From: Arthrobacter sp. B1805
Lineage (GTDB): Bacteria > Actinomycetota > Actinomycetes > Actinomycetales > Micrococcaceae
Reading direction: 5' to 3'
DNA: 64,000 bases
Assembly (NCBI RefSeq): GCF_002929745.1
Contig: NZ_PJIQ01000004.1
Span: 233,124-297,123, forward strand
In this document: piece by piece, positions 23,391 through 34,858 of the stretch
Layout: each line of letters starts with the position of its first letter
Numbering within the stretch: the stretch's first letter is position 1
Position numbers and translations under genes: made by a program
The notes under the pieces: generated by a model
The model's database searches: none
The model's input: the letters and a program-made list of their open reading frames with translations, nothing else
What the model was told of the DNA's origin: nothing

Positions 23391-25145
23391 CTACGCGGAG
23401 GCCAAACTGAGGACGAGCGACGCGTGCGGCGGCAGTTGCACCGAGTCGGCCAGCAGTCCGACGCCGTCGACCGTGGACAGCAGGACCTCGGCGTCGGCGC
23501 CCTGAAGGGGCACGGTGACCATCGCGTCGCCCAGGTTCAGGACGACGGCGGTGCTGCCGCGGTGGAGGACGATCCAGCGGTCCTCCTCGTCGAAGTCGAC
23601 GGAGATGCTGCCGAAGTCAGCGTCCCGCAATTCCGGCCGGGCGCGGCGCAGTCGGATGAGGTCGCGGTAGGTGCCGAGCAGCTCGGCGTGGTGCCCCTGC
23701 TCCGCCTCTGCCCAGTCGAGCTTCGCCGAAGCGAACGTCTCCGGATCCTGCGGATTCGGCACGTCCTCCGGACGCCAGCCCATGCGCTCGAACTCCTTGA
23801 GCCGCCCCTCGGCCGTGGCCTTCCCGAGCTCCGGCTCCGGGTGGGACGTGAAGAACGGCCACGGGGTGGACGCTCCGTACTCCTCGCCCATGAAGAGCAT
23901 CGGCGTGAACGGGCCGAGGATGTTCAGGACAGCGGCCTGCGCCAGTTGCGCCGGGTTCAGCGTGGCACTGATGCGGTCACCGGCAGCCCGGTTGCCGATC
24001 TGGTCGTGGTTCTGGGTGGCGACGACCAGCTGCAGCGGCGATACGCGCGACGGATCGATCTCCCGGCCGTGGTGCCGCTCCCGGAAGGACGAGTAGGTCC
24101 CATTGTGGAAGAACCCCTTCTCGAGGACCTTCGCGAGCGCACCGACGGAGTTGAAGTCGAGGTAGTACCCCTCGGTCTCGCCCGTGAGGTTGACGTGGAC
24201 CGCGTGGTGGAAGTCGTCGCTCCACTGTCCCGCGAGGCCGTACCCGCCGACGTCGCGGCCCTGGATGAGGCGCGGATTGTTGAGGTCCGATTCCGCGATG
24301 AGGAACAGCGGCTTCCCGAGCTCCTTCGCGCACTCGTCGGTCCGGGTGGCGAACTCCTCGAGGATGTGGACGGCACGCTCGTCGTGGAGTGCGTGCACCG
24401 CATCGAGGCGAAGACCGTCCACGTGGTAGTCCCGGAACCACATGAGCAGGTTCTCGACGACGTACTCACGCACCTCGTCCGACTGCGGTCCGTCGAGGTT
24501 CAGGGAGTCACCCCACGTGTTCGACATGCCCTCCGTGAGGTACGGAGCGAAGAGGCCGAGGTAGTTCCCGCTCGGGCCGAGGTGGTTGTGGACGACGTCC
24601 TGGATGACGCCGAGGCCCTTCTGGTGTGCGGCGTCGACGAAGCGCTGGTACGCCGCCGGGCCGCCGTAGGTTTCCTGGACCGCGTACCAGAGCACACCGT
24701 CGTAGCCCCAGTTGTGCGTGCCGTTGAAGGCGTTGACGGGCAGGAGCTCCACGTACTGCACCCCGAGATCCACGAGATGGTCCAGCTTGCCTATGGCAGC
24801 ATCCAGCGTGCCCTCCGGCGTGAAGGTGCCGAGGTGCATCTCGTAGATGACTCCGCCGTTCATGCCCGGCGACTGCCACGACTCGTCCTGCCATTCGTGG
24901 GCGGCGGGATCGAAGGTGCGCGAAAGCTGGTGCACGCCCTCGGGCTGGCGGCGTGAGCGGGGATCCGGCACGGGAGTGTCCGCACCGTTGACGAGGTAGC
25001 CGTACGAGACATCGCCGGTTACGGCCGGAGGGTCGACGGGGTGCCACCACCCACCCTCCGCCTGAGTCATCGGGTACTCGGTGCCGTCGGCGACGAGGGT
25101 GAGGGAATCGGCGCGGGGCGCCCAGACGTCGAAGGTCGAGCTCAT
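23391..25145 (-). CDS. treZ: Malto-oligosyltrehalose trehalohydrolase
   Basis: 584-aa GH13 enzyme that releases trehalose from maltooligosyl-trehalose made by TreY. It has an N-terminal E-set domain ([17 protein letters not shown]) and a (beta/alpha)8 barrel with [14 protein letters not shown], the nucleophile region [12 protein letters not shown], the acid region [14 protein letters not shown] and the third Asp region [13 protein letters not shown]. The C-terminal beta domain ends near [17 protein letters not shown] 25145 has GGAGGA upstream and overlaps the treY stop by 4 nt (ATGA). It is the last gene of glgX-treY-treZ. Confidence 0.95.
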   Translation of the reverse strand: MSSTFDVWAPRADSLTLVADGTEYPMTQAEGGWWHPVDPPAVTGDVSYGYLVNGADTPVPDPRSRRQPEGVHQLSRTFDPAAHEWQDESWQSPGMNGGVIYEMHLGTFTPEGTLDAAIGKLDHLVDLGVQYVELLPVNAFNGTHNWGYDGVLWYAVQETYGGPAAYQRFVDAAHQKGLGVIQDVVHNHLGPSGNYLGLFAPYLTEGMSNTWGDSLNLDGPQSDEVREYVVENLLMWFRDYHVDGLRLDAVHALHDERAVHILEEFATRTDECAKELGKPLFLIAESDLNNPRLIQGRDVGGYGLAGQWSDDFHHAVHVNLTGETEGYYLDFNSVGALAKVLEKGFFHNGTYSSFRERHHGREIDPSRVSPLQLVVATQNHDQIGNRAAGDRISATLNPAQLAQAAVLNILGPFTPMLFMGEEYGASTPWPFFTSHPEPELGKATAEGRLKEFERMGWRPEDVPNPQDPETFASAKLDWAEAEQGHHAELLGTYRDLIRLRRARPELRDADFGSISVDFDEEDRWIVLHRGSTAVVLNLGDAMVTVPLQGADAEVLLSTVDGVGLLADSVQLPPHASLVLSLASA

Positions 25146-27454
25146 GATGCGTCCTCCTGGACCAGTAGGGCTGCGGGGAAGGTTGAGAAAAGATCGGCGG
25201 CGCGGACGGTGCCTCCGCTGACGGAAGCGCCGGTCAGCACGCAGGTGTAGGTTCCCTGCGGAAGTTCGACCGTGGTGTCTCCCCACCCGCCGCGCTGCTC
25301 GAGTCCGTAGGGTAGGCGTGTGATCAGGGTGATGGCTCCCCCGCGGTCGAAGCCGAAGACGTGGTCCGCAGCCTCGCCCGAGGAGGCGACGGCCGTATAG
25401 CCGGTGAAGAGCTCGGGGCGGTCACGGCGCAGCTTGAGGGCGCGTGACACCACGAGCAGCTTGGCATGGGCGTCCGGACCGATCTGGGGCAGTGCTCCGA
25501 AGTTGAGGTCCGTCAGCACCTTGCGGCGGGCGTCGTAGTCGACCTCCCGACGATTGTCGGGATCGACGAGGGAAGTGTCCCAGAACTCGGTGCCCTGGTA
25601 GACGTCCGGCACGCCGGGCATGGTCAGCTGGAGCAGCTTCAGCCCGATGGAGTTGGACCACCCCGCGGCCTGGATGCGATCGACGAGGCCTGAGATGAGT
25701 GCTGCGACGGCCTCATCGTCGAAGGCGGCGTCGACGGCCGCGTGCATGCCGCGCTCGAACTCCTCGTCCGGCGCTGTCCAGTGGGTGCTGAGGTCCGCCT
25801 CGCGCGAGGCCTTCTCGGCGTAGGCGTGCGCGCGTTCCCTGCTCAGGGGCCAGGCCCCGATGAGTGACTGCCACAGCAGGGGCGCGAACGTGGGGTCCTT
25901 GATAGGTGCCAGGTCCTCGAGCTGTGCGAGGATGCCGGTCCATTCCCCGGCGAGTTCCGAGAGGACCGAGATGCGGGTCCGGGTGTCCTCGCTGCGCTTG
26001 GTGTCGTGGGTGCTGAGGGTGGTCATCGCGAGGGGGCTGTCCGTCTCGCGTTCGAGCAGGCGCCGGTGGAGTTCCAGTGGTGCGATCGAGAAGATCGCCG
26101 GGTCCGCGCCTACCTCGTTGAGCGAGACGAGCCGTGAGTACCGGTAGAACGCGGTGTCCTCGACGCCCTTGGCCATGACCATGCCCGAGGTCTGCTGGAA
26201 GCGCCGCGCGAGTTCCGTGAGCTCTCCGGAGCCTTCGAGGAACGGGTTCAGGAGCGGGTGGAGCGCCGTGATGGTGTCCGCGAGGTCGGGCCGGCGCACC
26301 TGGGCGTCCCGCACCGCCTCAGCGAGGTACTCGGCGCCGCCCGGCAGGTAGCTGCGGTAGACCGGGAAGCAGGTCAGCAGCTCGGCGATGGCGTCGGCTG
26401 CCGCAGCGAAGTCGAGGTTCGCGCTTGCCGGGACGAGCCGTGCCAGGCGCAATACCTCGGACCGAAGGATGCCGTCCGCGATCCCGCGCTTGGTCCCGTG
26501 GATCATCTCGTGGAACGGATCGACGGGCACCGACGCGGTGAGGGCGTGTTCCCCCGCCGGGTCGGTGAAAAGCCTGTCGATGTCCGCCAGGGCGTCGTAC
26601 CCGGTGGTTCCCTCCGTCGCCCAGTCGGCTGGGAGCTTCTCGCCCGGCTCGAGGATCTTCTCCACGAGGACGTAGGCTCCGCCCGTCAGCGTACGAAGGT
26701 CCTCGAGATAGCCCTTCGGGTCCGCGAGCCCGTCGGGATGGTCGATGCGCAGGCCGTCCACAAGGCCCTCGTCGAACCACCGCTTGACCTCGCTGTGGCT
26801 CTCCTCGAACACCCACGGCACCTCGACGCGCAGGCCTGCCAGGGTGTTGACGCCGAAGAAGCGCCGGTAGTTCAGCTCGCTGTCGGCGCGCCGCCAGTTC
26901 ACCAGCTCGTAGTGCTGGCGCGCGTGCACCTCGGCACCCGTATCACCCGGATGCGCCGTGCCCTCGGCGATCGGGTATCGGTTGTCGTAGTAGCGCAGTT
27001 CGCCGTCGACGACCGAGAGCTGGTCCAGCTCGTTCTCGCCGTCGCCGAGGACCGGGATCCGGATACGCCCGCCGTTGGCGTCCCAGTCGACGTCGAACAC
27101 CTCCGCCATGCGCGAGCTGCGGCCCTCCTTCAGGAGCTGCCACCACCAAGCATTGTCGGCGGGCGTCTCGATGCCCATGTGGTTCGGCACGATGTCGACG
27201 AGCACTCCCATCCCGGCCGCCCGGGCGGCCTCGCTGAGCGCAGCGAGGCCGCCCGGTCCGCCCCGGTCGGGGTCCACGGTGGTGGGGTCCGTCACGTCGT
27301 AGCCGTGGCCCGACCCCTTCTCCGCCGTGAGGATCGGCGACAGGTACACCCAGTCCACCCCGAGGTCGTGGAGATACGGCACCAGGGCGGCTGCCCGATG
27401 CAGGTCGAACTCGCTCCGGATCTGTAGCCGGTAGGTCGATTTCGGTGTCAACAC
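25142..27454 (-). CDS. treY: Malto-oligosyltrehalose synthase
   Basis: 770-aa GH13 enzyme that isomerises the reducing-end alpha-1,4 bond of a maltodextrin to the alpha,alpha-1,1 trehalose bond. It begins [20 protein letters not shown]. Family motifs include [57 protein letters not shown] and the acid [14 protein letters not shown], then [10 protein letters not shown] and [11 protein letters not shown]. The start is GTG 27454 with AGGAGGA 8-10 nt upstream; longer frames lack homology. It is 59 nt downstream of glgX and overlaps treZ. Together GlgX, TreY and TreZ turn glycogen into trehalose. Confidence 0.96.
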   Translation of the reverse strand: MLTPKSTYRLQIRSEFDLHRAAALVPYLHDLGVDWVYLSPILTAEKGSGHGYDVTDPTTVDPDRGGPGGLAALSEAARAAGMGVLVDIVPNHMGIETPADNAWWWQLLKEGRSSRMAEVFDVDWDANGGRIRIPVLGDGENELDQLSVVDGELRYYDNRYPIAEGTAHPGDTGAEVHARQHYELVNWRRADSELNYRRFFGVNTLAGLRVEVPWVFEESHSEVKRWFDEGLVDGLRIDHPDGLADPKGYLEDLRTLTGGAYVLVEKILEPGEKLPADWATEGTTGYDALADIDRLFTDPAGEHALTASVPVDPFHEMIHGTKRGIADGILRSEVLRLARLVPASANLDFAAAADAIAELLTCFPVYRSYLPGGAEYLAEAVRDAQVRRPDLADTITALHPLLNPFLEGSGELTELARRFQQTSGMVMAKGVEDTAFYRYSRLVSLNEVGADPAIFSIAPLELHRRLLERETDSPLAMTTLSTHDTKRSEDTRTRISVLSELAGEWTGILAQLEDLAPIKDPTFAPLLWQSLIGAWPLSRERAHAYAEKASREADLSTHWTAPDEEFERGMHAAVDAAFDDEAVAALISGLVDRIQAAGWSNSIGLKLLQLTMPGVPDVYQGTEFWDTSLVDPDNRREVDYDARRKVLTDLNFGALPQIGPDAHAKLLVVSRALKLRRDRPELFTGYTAVASSGEAADHVFGFDRGGAITLITRLPYGLEQRGGWGDTTVELPQGTYTCVLTGASVSGGTVRAADLFSTFPAALLVQEDAS

Positions 27455-27513
27455 GTGGAAGTCCTCCTGGACGGGGTTGGCTGGGTGTGTCTGGCGGGCG
27501 GTGCTGGGTGCTG

Positions 27514-29700
27514 CTAGGCGGTGCCGGTCTTGGCCGTGACCTCGTTGGCGAGGATCGCCAGGGACGCCGCGACCGAGTGGTCGAGGTCCTCGACCTCGGA
27601 GTGCGCCCGCAGGACCACCATGGACTTCCCCTCGACGGTGACGACCGCACCCGCCGGGATGGCCTCGCTGTCGGCGTACTTGCCGGCGGTGTCGATCACT
27701 TCGTCCCACGACGTGCCGTACTCGTCCGACGGGATCGTGAAGTCGACGGCCTCGTCATGGGCGTTGAAGTACAGCAGGAAGTTCGCGTCGACGATTCGCT
27801 GGCCGCGTGCGTCGCGGCCTTGGATGCCCTGGCCGTTGAGGAAGACGCCGATCGAGCGGCCGAAACCGCTGTCCCAGTCCTCGGGGGCCATGAGCTCGCC
27901 CGTGGTGTCGAGCCACACGATGTCCGGCAGGGCCTCGCCCTCGCCGCGACGGACCGGCCGTCCGTCGAAGAACCGGCGACGGCGGAAGGTCGGATGCTCG
28001 GACCGCAGGCGATTGACCGCAGCGGTGAATTCGAGCAGGGGCTGGTCCATCTTGTCCCAGTGCACCCAGCTCAGTTCCGAGTCCTGGCAGTAGGTGTTGT
28101 TGTTGCCCTCCTGCGTCCGGCCGAGCTCGTCGCCGTGCAGCAGCATCGGCACACCCTGCGACAGCAGGAGGGTCGCGATGAAGTTGCGCTGCTGCCGGAC
28201 GCGGATCGCGAGCACCTCGGGATCGTCGGTGGGGCCCTCGACGCCGCAGTTCCACGAGCGGTTGTGCGATTCGCCGTCGTTGTTGTCCTCGCCGTTGGCC
28301 TCGTTGTGCTTCTCGTTGTAGGACACGAGGTCGCGCAGCGTGAAGCCGTCATGGGCCGTGACGAAGTTGATCGAGGCGACGGGACGCCGCATCGAGTGCT
28401 CGTAGAGGTCCGCCGAGCCGGTGAGGCGTGAGGCGAACTCGCCGATGCTGGAGGGCTCACCACGCCAGAAGTCGCGGACGGTGTCGCGGTACTTGCCGTT
28501 CCACTCGGTCCACTGCGGCGGGAAGTTGCCCACCTGGTAGCCGCCGGGTCCGACGTCCCACGGCTCCGCGATGAGCTTCACCTGCGAGACCACCGGATCC
28601 TGCTGCACGAGTTCGAAGAAGGCCGAGAGGCGGTCCACCTCGTAGAACTCGCGAGCGAGGGCGGAGGCGAGGTCGAAGCGGAAGCCGTCCACGTGCATCT
28701 CCGTGACCCAGTAGCGCAGGGAGTCCATGAGCAGCTGCAGGGAGTGCGGGTTGCCGACGTTGAGCGAGTTGCCGGTGCCTGTCGTGTCCATGTAGTACTG
28801 CTTGTCGTCCTCCACCAGGCGGTAGTAGGACGCATTGTCGATACCGCGCATCGAGAGCGTCGGCCCCATGTGGTTGCCCTCGGCCGTGTGGTTGTACACG
28901 ACGTCGAGGATGACCTCGATGCCCGCGAGGTGCAGCTCGCGCACCATCGCCTTGAACTCCTGGACCTGCTCGCCCTGGTCGCCCGTGGAGGTGTACTTGT
29001 TGTGCGGCGCGAAGAAGCCGATGGTGTTGTAACCCCAGTAGTTCGAGAGGCCCTTGTCCTGCAGCGTGCTGTCGTTCACGAACTGGTGGACGGGCATGAG
29101 CTCGATGGCCGTCACGCCGAGCTTCTGCAGGTGCGCGATGACCGAGGGGTGCGCCACGCCTGCGTAGGTTCCGCGCTGCTCCTCGGGGACGTCCGGGTGG
29201 AGCTGCGTGAGTCCCTTGACGTGGGCCTCGTAGATCACGGACTGGTGGTAGGGAGTCCGCGGCATGCGGTCGCCGTCCCAGTTGAAGAACGGGTTGACGA
29301 CGACGCCGAGCATCATGTGCGGCGCGGAGTCCTCGTTGTTGACGGAGTGCTCGTCGCCGAAGTTGTAGCCGAACAGCGCCTGGTCCCAGTCGAGGTCCCC
29401 GGAGATCGCCTTGGCGTAGGGGTCCAGGAGGAGCTTGTTGGGGTTGCAGCGGTGTCCCTCGGCCGGGTTGTTCGGGCCGTGGACCCGGTAGCCGTACTTC
29501 TGTCCGGGGGTCACGTGGGGGAGGTAGCCGTGCCAGACATAGCCGTCCACCTCCTTGAGCTCGACGCAGGTCTCGTTGCCGTCGTCATCGAAGAGGCAGA
29601 GGACGACGGACTCCGCGATTTCGCTGTAGAGCGCGAAATTCGTTCCCGTGCCGTCGTAGGTTGCTCCCAGGGGATACGCATCGCCGGGCCATAGTTCCAT
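27514..29700 (-). CDS. glgX: Glycogen debranching enzyme
   Basis: 728-aa GH13 isoamylase-type enzyme that removes alpha-1,6 branches from glycogen, giving linear maltodextrins for TreY. It starts [20 protein letters not shown] with an N-terminal CBM48, followed by the barrel motifs [29 protein letters not shown] (nucleophile Asp), [20 protein letters not shown] (acid Glu) and [18 protein letters not shown]. The start is ATG 29700 with AAGGAGAA 3-4 nt upstream. It is the first gene of glgX-treY-treZ. The 146-nt upstream gap must hold the promoter. Confidence 0.96.
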   Translation of the reverse strand: MELWPGDAYPLGATYDGTGTNFALYSEIAESVVLCLFDDDGNETCVELKEVDGYVWHGYLPHVTPGQKYGYRVHGPNNPAEGHRCNPNKLLLDPYAKAISGDLDWDQALFGYNFGDEHSVNNEDSAPHMMLGVVVNPFFNWDGDRMPRTPYHQSVIYEAHVKGLTQLHPDVPEEQRGTYAGVAHPSVIAHLQKLGVTAIELMPVHQFVNDSTLQDKGLSNYWGYNTIGFFAPHNKYTSTGDQGEQVQEFKAMVRELHLAGIEVILDVVYNHTAEGNHMGPTLSMRGIDNASYYRLVEDDKQYYMDTTGTGNSLNVGNPHSLQLLMDSLRYWVTEMHVDGFRFDLASALAREFYEVDRLSAFFELVQQDPVVSQVKLIAEPWDVGPGGYQVGNFPPQWTEWNGKYRDTVRDFWRGEPSSIGEFASRLTGSADLYEHSMRRPVASINFVTAHDGFTLRDLVSYNEKHNEANGEDNNDGESHNRSWNCGVEGPTDDPEVLAIRVRQQRNFIATLLLSQGVPMLLHGDELGRTQEGNNNTYCQDSELSWVHWDKMDQPLLEFTAAVNRLRSEHPTFRRRRFFDGRPVRRGEGEALPDIVWLDTTGELMAPEDWDSGFGRSIGVFLNGQGIQGRDARGQRIVDANFLLYFNAHDEAVDFTIPSDEYGTSWDEVIDTAGKYADSEAIPAGAVVTVEGKSMVVLRAHSEVEDLDHSVAASLAILANEVTAKTGTA

Positions 29701-29846
29701 GAGTTCTCCTTGTGTCTTCTGCCGGGGCCGCCACCTGGACGGCCTCGGTGTTACTCGCAGGCTTCGGGGTCCTGGTGCCCCGCGTGCTTGCTCCATACAT
29801 AGCGCATTCATCTGTCGGTCGGGTTAATTCCGATCCGTTCCACACC

Positions 29847-31406
29847 TCACGTCACTGCGGCTAGGCGTCGCTCCTCGAGGAGGTCCCCGACCACGGCACC
29901 GATCTCGGCAGGGAGCTCGGACACCACGATCGGCCCTCCCCGCGCCGCGCGCTGCCCCGCCCTGCCATGGATCAGCGCTCCTGCCGCCGCGATCGCCGCC
30001 CACAGGTCCTCCTGCGCGACGCCGACTCGGCCTGCGGCTCCCTCGTCCTCCGCCAGCGTCGCCGCGAGTGCTCCGACGATCCCGGAGAGCGTGTCCCCGG
30101 AACCGGCGGTGGCGAGCCAGGGCGTGGCATCGGCCTGCGCGAACAGTGTTCCCGACGGTGCAGCCACGACGGTGGTGAAACCCTTGAGCAGGACGGTGGC
30201 GCCGGTGGTCTCGGCGGCCCTCAGCGCGAACCTGGCCGGCTCGGCTTCGATCTCGGAGCGCTCGGCGTCGATCCCGCGGTCGGCGAGCAGCTGCCGCAGC
30301 TCGCCGGCATGCGGCGTCAGGACGACCTGCGGCCCCACGCGCTGCGGGACCTCTGCGAGAGCGCCGGCATCGACGACGACGGGGAGGCCGGAGGCGATGG
30401 CATCGACCGCGCGCTGGCGCTGGTCGTCGTCGTCGACGGCACCGGGCCCGACGAGCCATGCCTGGGAACGCGCATCAGCGACCGAGCCGGAGGAAGCCAC
30501 CACCTCCGGGTTGCGCTGGTGGACGAGCGCCGCGACGACGTCCGGCCCGAGATAGCGCACCATGCCGACGCCGGTGGCGAGGGCGGCGCCCACGGCGAGC
30601 GCGGCGGCACCCGGGTAGCGGGCGGACCCGGCCGCGACGCCGAGGACACCGCGGGAGTACTTGTGGTCCCGCGGCCGGGGCAGGCGCAGCAGGGCAGCGA
30701 CATCGCCGTCGAGCATGCTGTGCGCAGCCGGGGTGAAGGCTGAGAGGTCGAGCCCGATGTCGACGACGTCGAGCTCACCGGCCACAACGGCGCCGTCGCC
30801 GATGAGCAGGCCCGGCTTCGCGGCTCCGAAGGTGACCGTCGCGTCGGCGGACAGGACGGGCCCGTCGACGACACCGGTGTCCACACCGATCCCGCTCGGG
30901 AGGTCGCAGGCGACGACGATCGTGGACCGGGTCCTTCGCGGGCCGGCGACGCTGTTGAACGACTGGACGAAGGCCCGGGCGGAATCCCACAGGCCGCCGC
31001 TGGACCCGGTGCCGAGTACGCCGTCGATCAGGACGTCCGCGGCAGCGGCATGGGCGGCGAGGTCCGTGGTGTCGGCGTCGTCGAGCCTGATCATGGTTCC
31101 GCCGGCGGCGACGAAGGCGTCGAGGGAGGCGGCGTGCACGCGGTCCGAGGTGAGGATCGCCGTTGCTCCCGCTCCCCTGCGCAGGAGCCGCTCCCCCGCG
31201 TACAGGGCATCCGCACCGTTGTTGCCGCTGCCCGCCAGCACGACGACGGTTGCCCCGTAGGTGCCGCGACCGGCGTCGCGCAGCAGGCCGAGCACGACGC
31301 CGAAGAGCCCGTGGGCGGCCTTCTGCATGAGGGCGTCGCCGTGCCCGGCATCGATGAGGGGTGCTTCCGCAGAGCGGACGTCACCACCGGAAAAGGCCTT
31401 GAGCAT
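29847..31406 (-). CDS. nnr: Bifunctional NAD(P)H-hydrate epimerase / ADP-dependent dehydratase
   Basis: 519-aa repair enzyme for damaged NADH/NADPH hydrates. The N-terminal epimerase domain (1-215) has VVVLAGSGNNGADALYAGERL and VACDLPSGIGVDTGVV. The C-terminal ribokinase-like dehydratase has VVLTPHAGELRQLL, VLLKGFTTVVAAP and LATAGSGDTLSGIVGAL, the ADP-binding signature. It lies 44 nt downstream of acpS. The glmS-acpS-nnr order is common in actinobacteria. Confidence 0.93.
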   Translation of the reverse strand: MLKAFSGGDVRSAEAPLIDAGHGDALMQKAAHGLFGVVLGLLRDAGRGTYGATVVVLAGSGNNGADALYAGERLLRRGAGATAILTSDRVHAASLDAFVAAGGTMIRLDDADTTDLAAHAAAADVLIDGVLGTGSSGGLWDSARAFVQSFNSVAGPRRTRSTIVVACDLPSGIGVDTGVVDGPVLSADATVTFGAAKPGLLIGDGAVVAGELDVVDIGLDLSAFTPAAHSMLDGDVAALLRLPRPRDHKYSRGVLGVAAGSARYPGAAALAVGAALATGVGMVRYLGPDVVAALVHQRNPEVVASSGSVADARSQAWLVGPGAVDDDDQRQRAVDAIASGLPVVVDAGALAEVPQRVGPQVVLTPHAGELRQLLADRGIDAERSEIEAEPARFALRAAETTGATVLLKGFTTVVAAPSGTLFAQADATPWLATAGSGDTLSGIVGALAATLAEDEGAAGRVGVAQEDLWAAIAAAGALIHGRAGQRAARGGPIVVSELPAEIGAVVGDLLEERRLAAVT

Positions 31407-31450
31407 ATGGTCGAGCTTAGCGGTAAGCCGGCCGATAATCAGTACGGTTA

Positions 31451-31822
31451 CTATTTTCGGCGGGACGGTGTAGTGCCTTCGGCCACCACCATGGCCGTGG
31501 CCAGCCCGCCATCGTGGCTGATGGACAGGTGCCAGGTCTCGACGCCCCGCGCACGCGCAGCGTCCGCGACCGTGCCGTCGACGACGACGGACGGTGCGCC
31601 GGCGTCGTCGACCTCGATGGTGCAGTGCTGCCAGTTCATTCCGACGGGGGCGCCGAGGGCCTTGGCGACAGCCTCTTTCGCAGCGAAGCGCGCTGCGAGG
31701 GAACGTGTGTTGAGCTGGCGCTCCGACGGCACGAAGAGGCGTTCGACCAGCGCGGGTGTGCGCTCGAGCTGCTGCCGGAAGCGGTCGATGTCCACGACGT
31801 CGACCCCGATGCCGACGATCAC
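31451..31822 (-). CDS. acpS: Holo-[acyl-carrier-protein] synthase
   Basis: 123-aa phosphopantetheinyl transferase that converts apo-ACP to holo-ACP using coenzyme A. It shows the family start [20 protein letters not shown] (metal-binding Asp8) and [18 protein letters not shown] (metal-binding Glu in the FAAKEA motif), then [16 protein letters not shown]. The GTG 31822 start gives the usual length. It lies between glmS (54 nt upstream) and nnr. CoaA, which starts CoA synthesis, is encoded close by on the other strand. Confidence 0.95.
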   Translation of the reverse strand: MIVGIGVDVVDIDRFRQQLERTPALVERLFVPSERQLNTRSLAARFAAKEAVAKALGAPVGMNWQHCTIEVDDAGAPSVVVDGTVADAARARGVETWHLSISHDGGLATAMVVAEGTTPSRRK

Positions 31823-31876
31823 GCCGTACCCCGTCGTGGTGCTGCCCGGCGGGTCCGCGGCGGCACCGGCGTGGAA

Positions 31877-33817
31877 CTACTCAACCGTGACCGACTTCGC
31901 CAGGTTGCGGGGCTGATCGACGTCGTAGCCCTTCGCGCTCGCGAGGGCGAGGGCGAAGATCTGCAGGGGGACCGTCGTCAGCAGCGGGGCGAGCAGGGTC
32001 GGGGAGGCCGGAACGTAGAACACGTGCTCCGAGTACGCCTCGACCGAGGTGTCGCCCTCCTCCGCGATGACGATCGTCACCGCGCCGCGCGCGCGGATCT
32101 CCTGCACGTTCGAGACTACCTTCGAGTGCAGCGAGTCGCGGGCACTCGGGGACGGCATGACCACCACGACGGGCTGGCCGTCCTCGATCAGGGCGATCGG
32201 GCCGTGCTTGAGCTCGCCCGCGGCGAACCCCTCCGCGTGGATGTAGGCCAGTTCCTTCAGCTTCAGCGCACCCTCCATAGCCACGGGGAAGCCCACGTGG
32301 CGACCGAGGAAGAGCACGGATTTGGCATTGGCCATGTCCGCGCCGAGCTGCTTGATCTTGTCGGCGTCATCGAGGATGGCCTGGATCTTGGCCGGGATCT
32401 CCGAGAGGTCGGCAAGGACGTCGGCGATCTCGTCGCGGTACTTGTTGCCGCGCAGCTGCGCGAGGTACAGCCCCAGCAGGTATGCGGCGGTGATCTGCGC
32501 GAGGAAGGCCTTGGTCGAGGCGACGGCGATCTCCGGGCCGGCGTGCGTGTACAGGACGGCATCCGATTCCCGGGGGATCGTCGAGCCGTTGGTGTTGCAG
32601 ATAGCGACGACCTTGGCGCCCTGCTCGCGGGCGTACCGGACGGCCATGAGCGTATCCATGGTCTCGCCGGACTGCGAGATGGCGACCACGAGGGTCTTCT
32701 CGTTCACGATCGGGTCGCGGTAGCGGAACTCGTGCGACAGTTCGATCTCGGTCGGGATGCGGCACCAGTGCTCGATCGCGTACTTCGCCACCTGGCCGGC
32801 GTATGCGGAGGTACCGCAGGCCAGCACCACGATCTTGTCGACCGAACGCAGGATCGACTCGTCGATGCGCAATTCGTCGAGGACCAGGTTCCCGGAGACG
32901 TCCGAGCGGCCGAGCAGGGTCTGGCCGACGGCGTCCGGCTGGTCGTGGATCTCCTTCTCCATGAAGGAGTCGAAGCCGCCCTTCTCCGCTGCGGCGGCGT
33001 CCCAGCTCACGTGGAACTCGGTACCCTCGGCCGGAGCACCGAAGAAATCGGTGATGACGACGTCGTCGGGCGTGATGGTCACGATCTGGTCCTGGCCGAG
33101 TTCGACGGCGCGGCGCGTGAAGTCGATGAAGCCGGAGACGTCCGAGCCCAGGAAGTTCTCGCCGTCGCCCAGCCCGACGACGAGCGGCGAGTTGCGCCGA
33201 CCGGCGACGACGGTGCCCGGCTGGTCCTGGTGGATCGCGAGGAGGGTGAACGCGCCCTCGAGTCGCTGGCAGGCCTGCTGCAGGGCGAGGGTGAGAAGGT
33301 CACCCTCGGCGCCGCTCTCCACGAGCCCGCGGTAGAGGTAGCCGACGAGTCCGGCCGCGACCTCGGTGTCCGTGTCCGAGATGAAGGTCAGGCCTTCACC
33401 CGTGAGTTCGGCCTTGAGCTCGGCGTAGTTCTCGATGATCCCGTTGTGGATCAGCGCGAGCTTGCCGCCGTCCGCCAGGTGCGGGTGCGCGTTCTGGTCG
33501 GTCGGCCCGCCATGCGTCGCCCACCGCGTGTGGCCGATGCCGGTCAGCGACCGCGGCAGCGGGTCGGCTGCGAGCTCGTCGACGAGGTTGGTCAACTTGC
33601 CGGCCTTCTTGCGGGACTCGATGCCGGCCGGAGTGATGACCGCCACGCCCGCGGAGTCGTAGCCGCGGTACTCGAGGCGCCGGAGGCCCTCCATGACGAC
33701 GTCGAGTGCGCCGTGCTGCGCTTCGGACGGTTCCTGCTCGAAAGCCGGGGCGACAGATTTCAGCGCCGACGATCCCTGGCCGTGGTCCCGGCCTACATAC
33801 CCAACGATTCCACACAT
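31877..33817 (-). CDS. glmS: Glutamine-fructose-6-phosphate aminotransferase (isomerising)
   Basis: 646-aa enzyme that makes glucosamine 6-phosphate, the first step toward UDP-GlcNAc for peptidoglycan. Cys2 of MCGIVGYVG is the N-terminal glutaminase nucleophile, which fixes the start at ATG 33817. Other motifs: [34 protein letters not shown], two SIS domains with [17 protein letters not shown] and [20 protein letters not shown], and the C-terminal LAKSVTVE. An insertion of about 15 residues after [10 protein letters not shown] is typical of actinobacterial GlmS. It leads the glmS-acpS-nnr operon; glmM for the next step is in the window at 49.8-51.1 kb. Confidence 0.97.
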   Translation of the reverse strand: MCGIVGYVGRDHGQGSSALKSVAPAFEQEPSEAQHGALDVVMEGLRRLEYRGYDSAGVAVITPAGIESRKKAGKLTNLVDELAADPLPRSLTGIGHTRWATHGGPTDQNAHPHLADGGKLALIHNGIIENYAELKAELTGEGLTFISDTDTEVAAGLVGYLYRGLVESGAEGDLLTLALQQACQRLEGAFTLLAIHQDQPGTVVAGRRNSPLVVGLGDGENFLGSDVSGFIDFTRRAVELGQDQIVTITPDDVVITDFFGAPAEGTEFHVSWDAAAAEKGGFDSFMEKEIHDQPDAVGQTLLGRSDVSGNLVLDELRIDESILRSVDKIVVLACGTSAYAGQVAKYAIEHWCRIPTEIELSHEFRYRDPIVNEKTLVVAISQSGETMDTLMAVRYAREQGAKVVAICNTNGSTIPRESDAVLYTHAGPEIAVASTKAFLAQITAAYLLGLYLAQLRGNKYRDEIADVLADLSEIPAKIQAILDDADKIKQLGADMANAKSVLFLGRHVGFPVAMEGALKLKELAYIHAEGFAAGELKHGPIALIEDGQPVVVVMPSPSARDSLHSKVVSNVQEIRARGAVTIVIAEEGDTSVEAYSEHVFYVPASPTLLAPLLTTVPLQIFALALASAKGYDVDQPRNLAKSVTVE

Positions 33818-33878
33818 GGCATCAAGACTACCGGTGGCTGTGTTTGTTAATGCGCAGGGCACCGGGCAGAATCGTGAG

Positions 33879-34856
33879 GTGAATGACAGGAGCACGGGTA
33901 CCCAGCAGGCCACCGGTGCCGAATCGATCACGCCCTTCGTCGAGCTCGACCGCCCCATGTGGTCCCGGCTGTCGCACGAGATCCAGAGCCCGCTCAACGT
34001 CGAGGACGTGCAGCGGCTTCGCGGCCTCGGCGACGCACTGAACCTCGACGAGGTGCGCGAGGTCTACCTCCCGCTCTCCCGTCTCCTGAACCTCTACACG
34101 GCCGCGGCCGGGCAGCTTCACGCGGCCACGAACACCTTCCTCGGTGAGAGCACCACGCGGACGCCCTTCGTCATCGGCGTCGCCGGGTCCGTGGCGGTGG
34201 GCAAGTCGACGACGGCGAGGGTGCTGCGCGAACTGCTGCGGCGGTGGCCCGACACGCCGAATGTCGAGCTCGTCACGACCGACGGCTTCCTGTATCCCAA
34301 CGCGGAGCTCGAGCGGCGCGGCCTCATGCAGCGCAAGGGATTCCCCGAGTCCTACGACCGCCGCCGCCTGCTGCGCTTCGTGAGTGAGGTCAAGAGCGGC
34401 GCGGCCGAGGTGCGCGCGCCCTGGTATTCGCACCTCACCTATGACATCGTGCCGGGCCGTGAGGTCGTCGTCCGGCGGCCCGACGTGCTGATCGTCGAGG
34501 GGCTCAACGTCCTGGCGCCCGCTCGACCGCGCCCCGACGGCATCACCGGTCTCGCCCTGAGCGACTTCTTCGACTTCTCCATCTACGTGGATGCGAAGAC
34601 CGCGCACATCGAGCAGTGGTACATCAACCGGTTCCAGTCACTGCGCTCGAGCGCGTTCGCCGATCCGGAGTCCTACTTCCACCGGTACGCGAAACTCACG
34701 GACGAGGAGGCGCGGCTGACGGCCAAGAGCATCTGGGAGCGCATCAACGAGCCCAACCTGGTGGCGAACGTCCTGCCCACGCGCGGCCGGGCCCAACTCG
34801 TCCTGACGAAGGACGCCGATCACTCGATCCGCCGCATGCTGTTGCGGAAGACCTGA
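33879..34856 (+). CDS. coaA: Pantothenate kinase, type I
   Basis: 325-aa cytosolic kinase that phosphorylates pantothenate, the committed step of coenzyme A synthesis. The P-loop is [20 protein letters not shown], followed by [42 protein letters not shown] and [13 protein letters not shown] 33879 begins MNDRSTG and gives a normal length; an ATG at 33819 would sit inside the glmS promoter. It is divergent from glmS (61 nt between starts) and is followed two nt later by the VanY-like gene. Confidence 0.94.
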   Translation: MNDRSTGTQQATGAESITPFVELDRPMWSRLSHEIQSPLNVEDVQRLRGLGDALNLDEVREVYLPLSRLLNLYTAAAGQLHAATNTFLGESTTRTPFVIGVAGSVAVGKSTTARVLRELLRRWPDTPNVELVTTDGFLYPNAELERRGLMQRKGFPESYDRRRLLRFVSEVKSGAAEVRAPWYSHLTYDIVPGREVVVRRPDVLIVEGLNVLAPARPRPDGITGLALSDFFDFSIYVDAKTAHIEQWYINRFQSLRSSAFADPESYFHRYAKLTDEEARLTAKSIWERINEPNLVANVLPTRGRAQLVLTKDADHSIRRMLLRKT

Positions 34857-34858
34857 CG

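Noticed and set aside
31877..33878. glmS ribozyme/riboswitch upstream of glmS
   Set aside because: Only 61 bp separate glmS from coaA, and no ribozyme-like structure is visible; that ribozyme is known mainly from low-GC Gram-positives.
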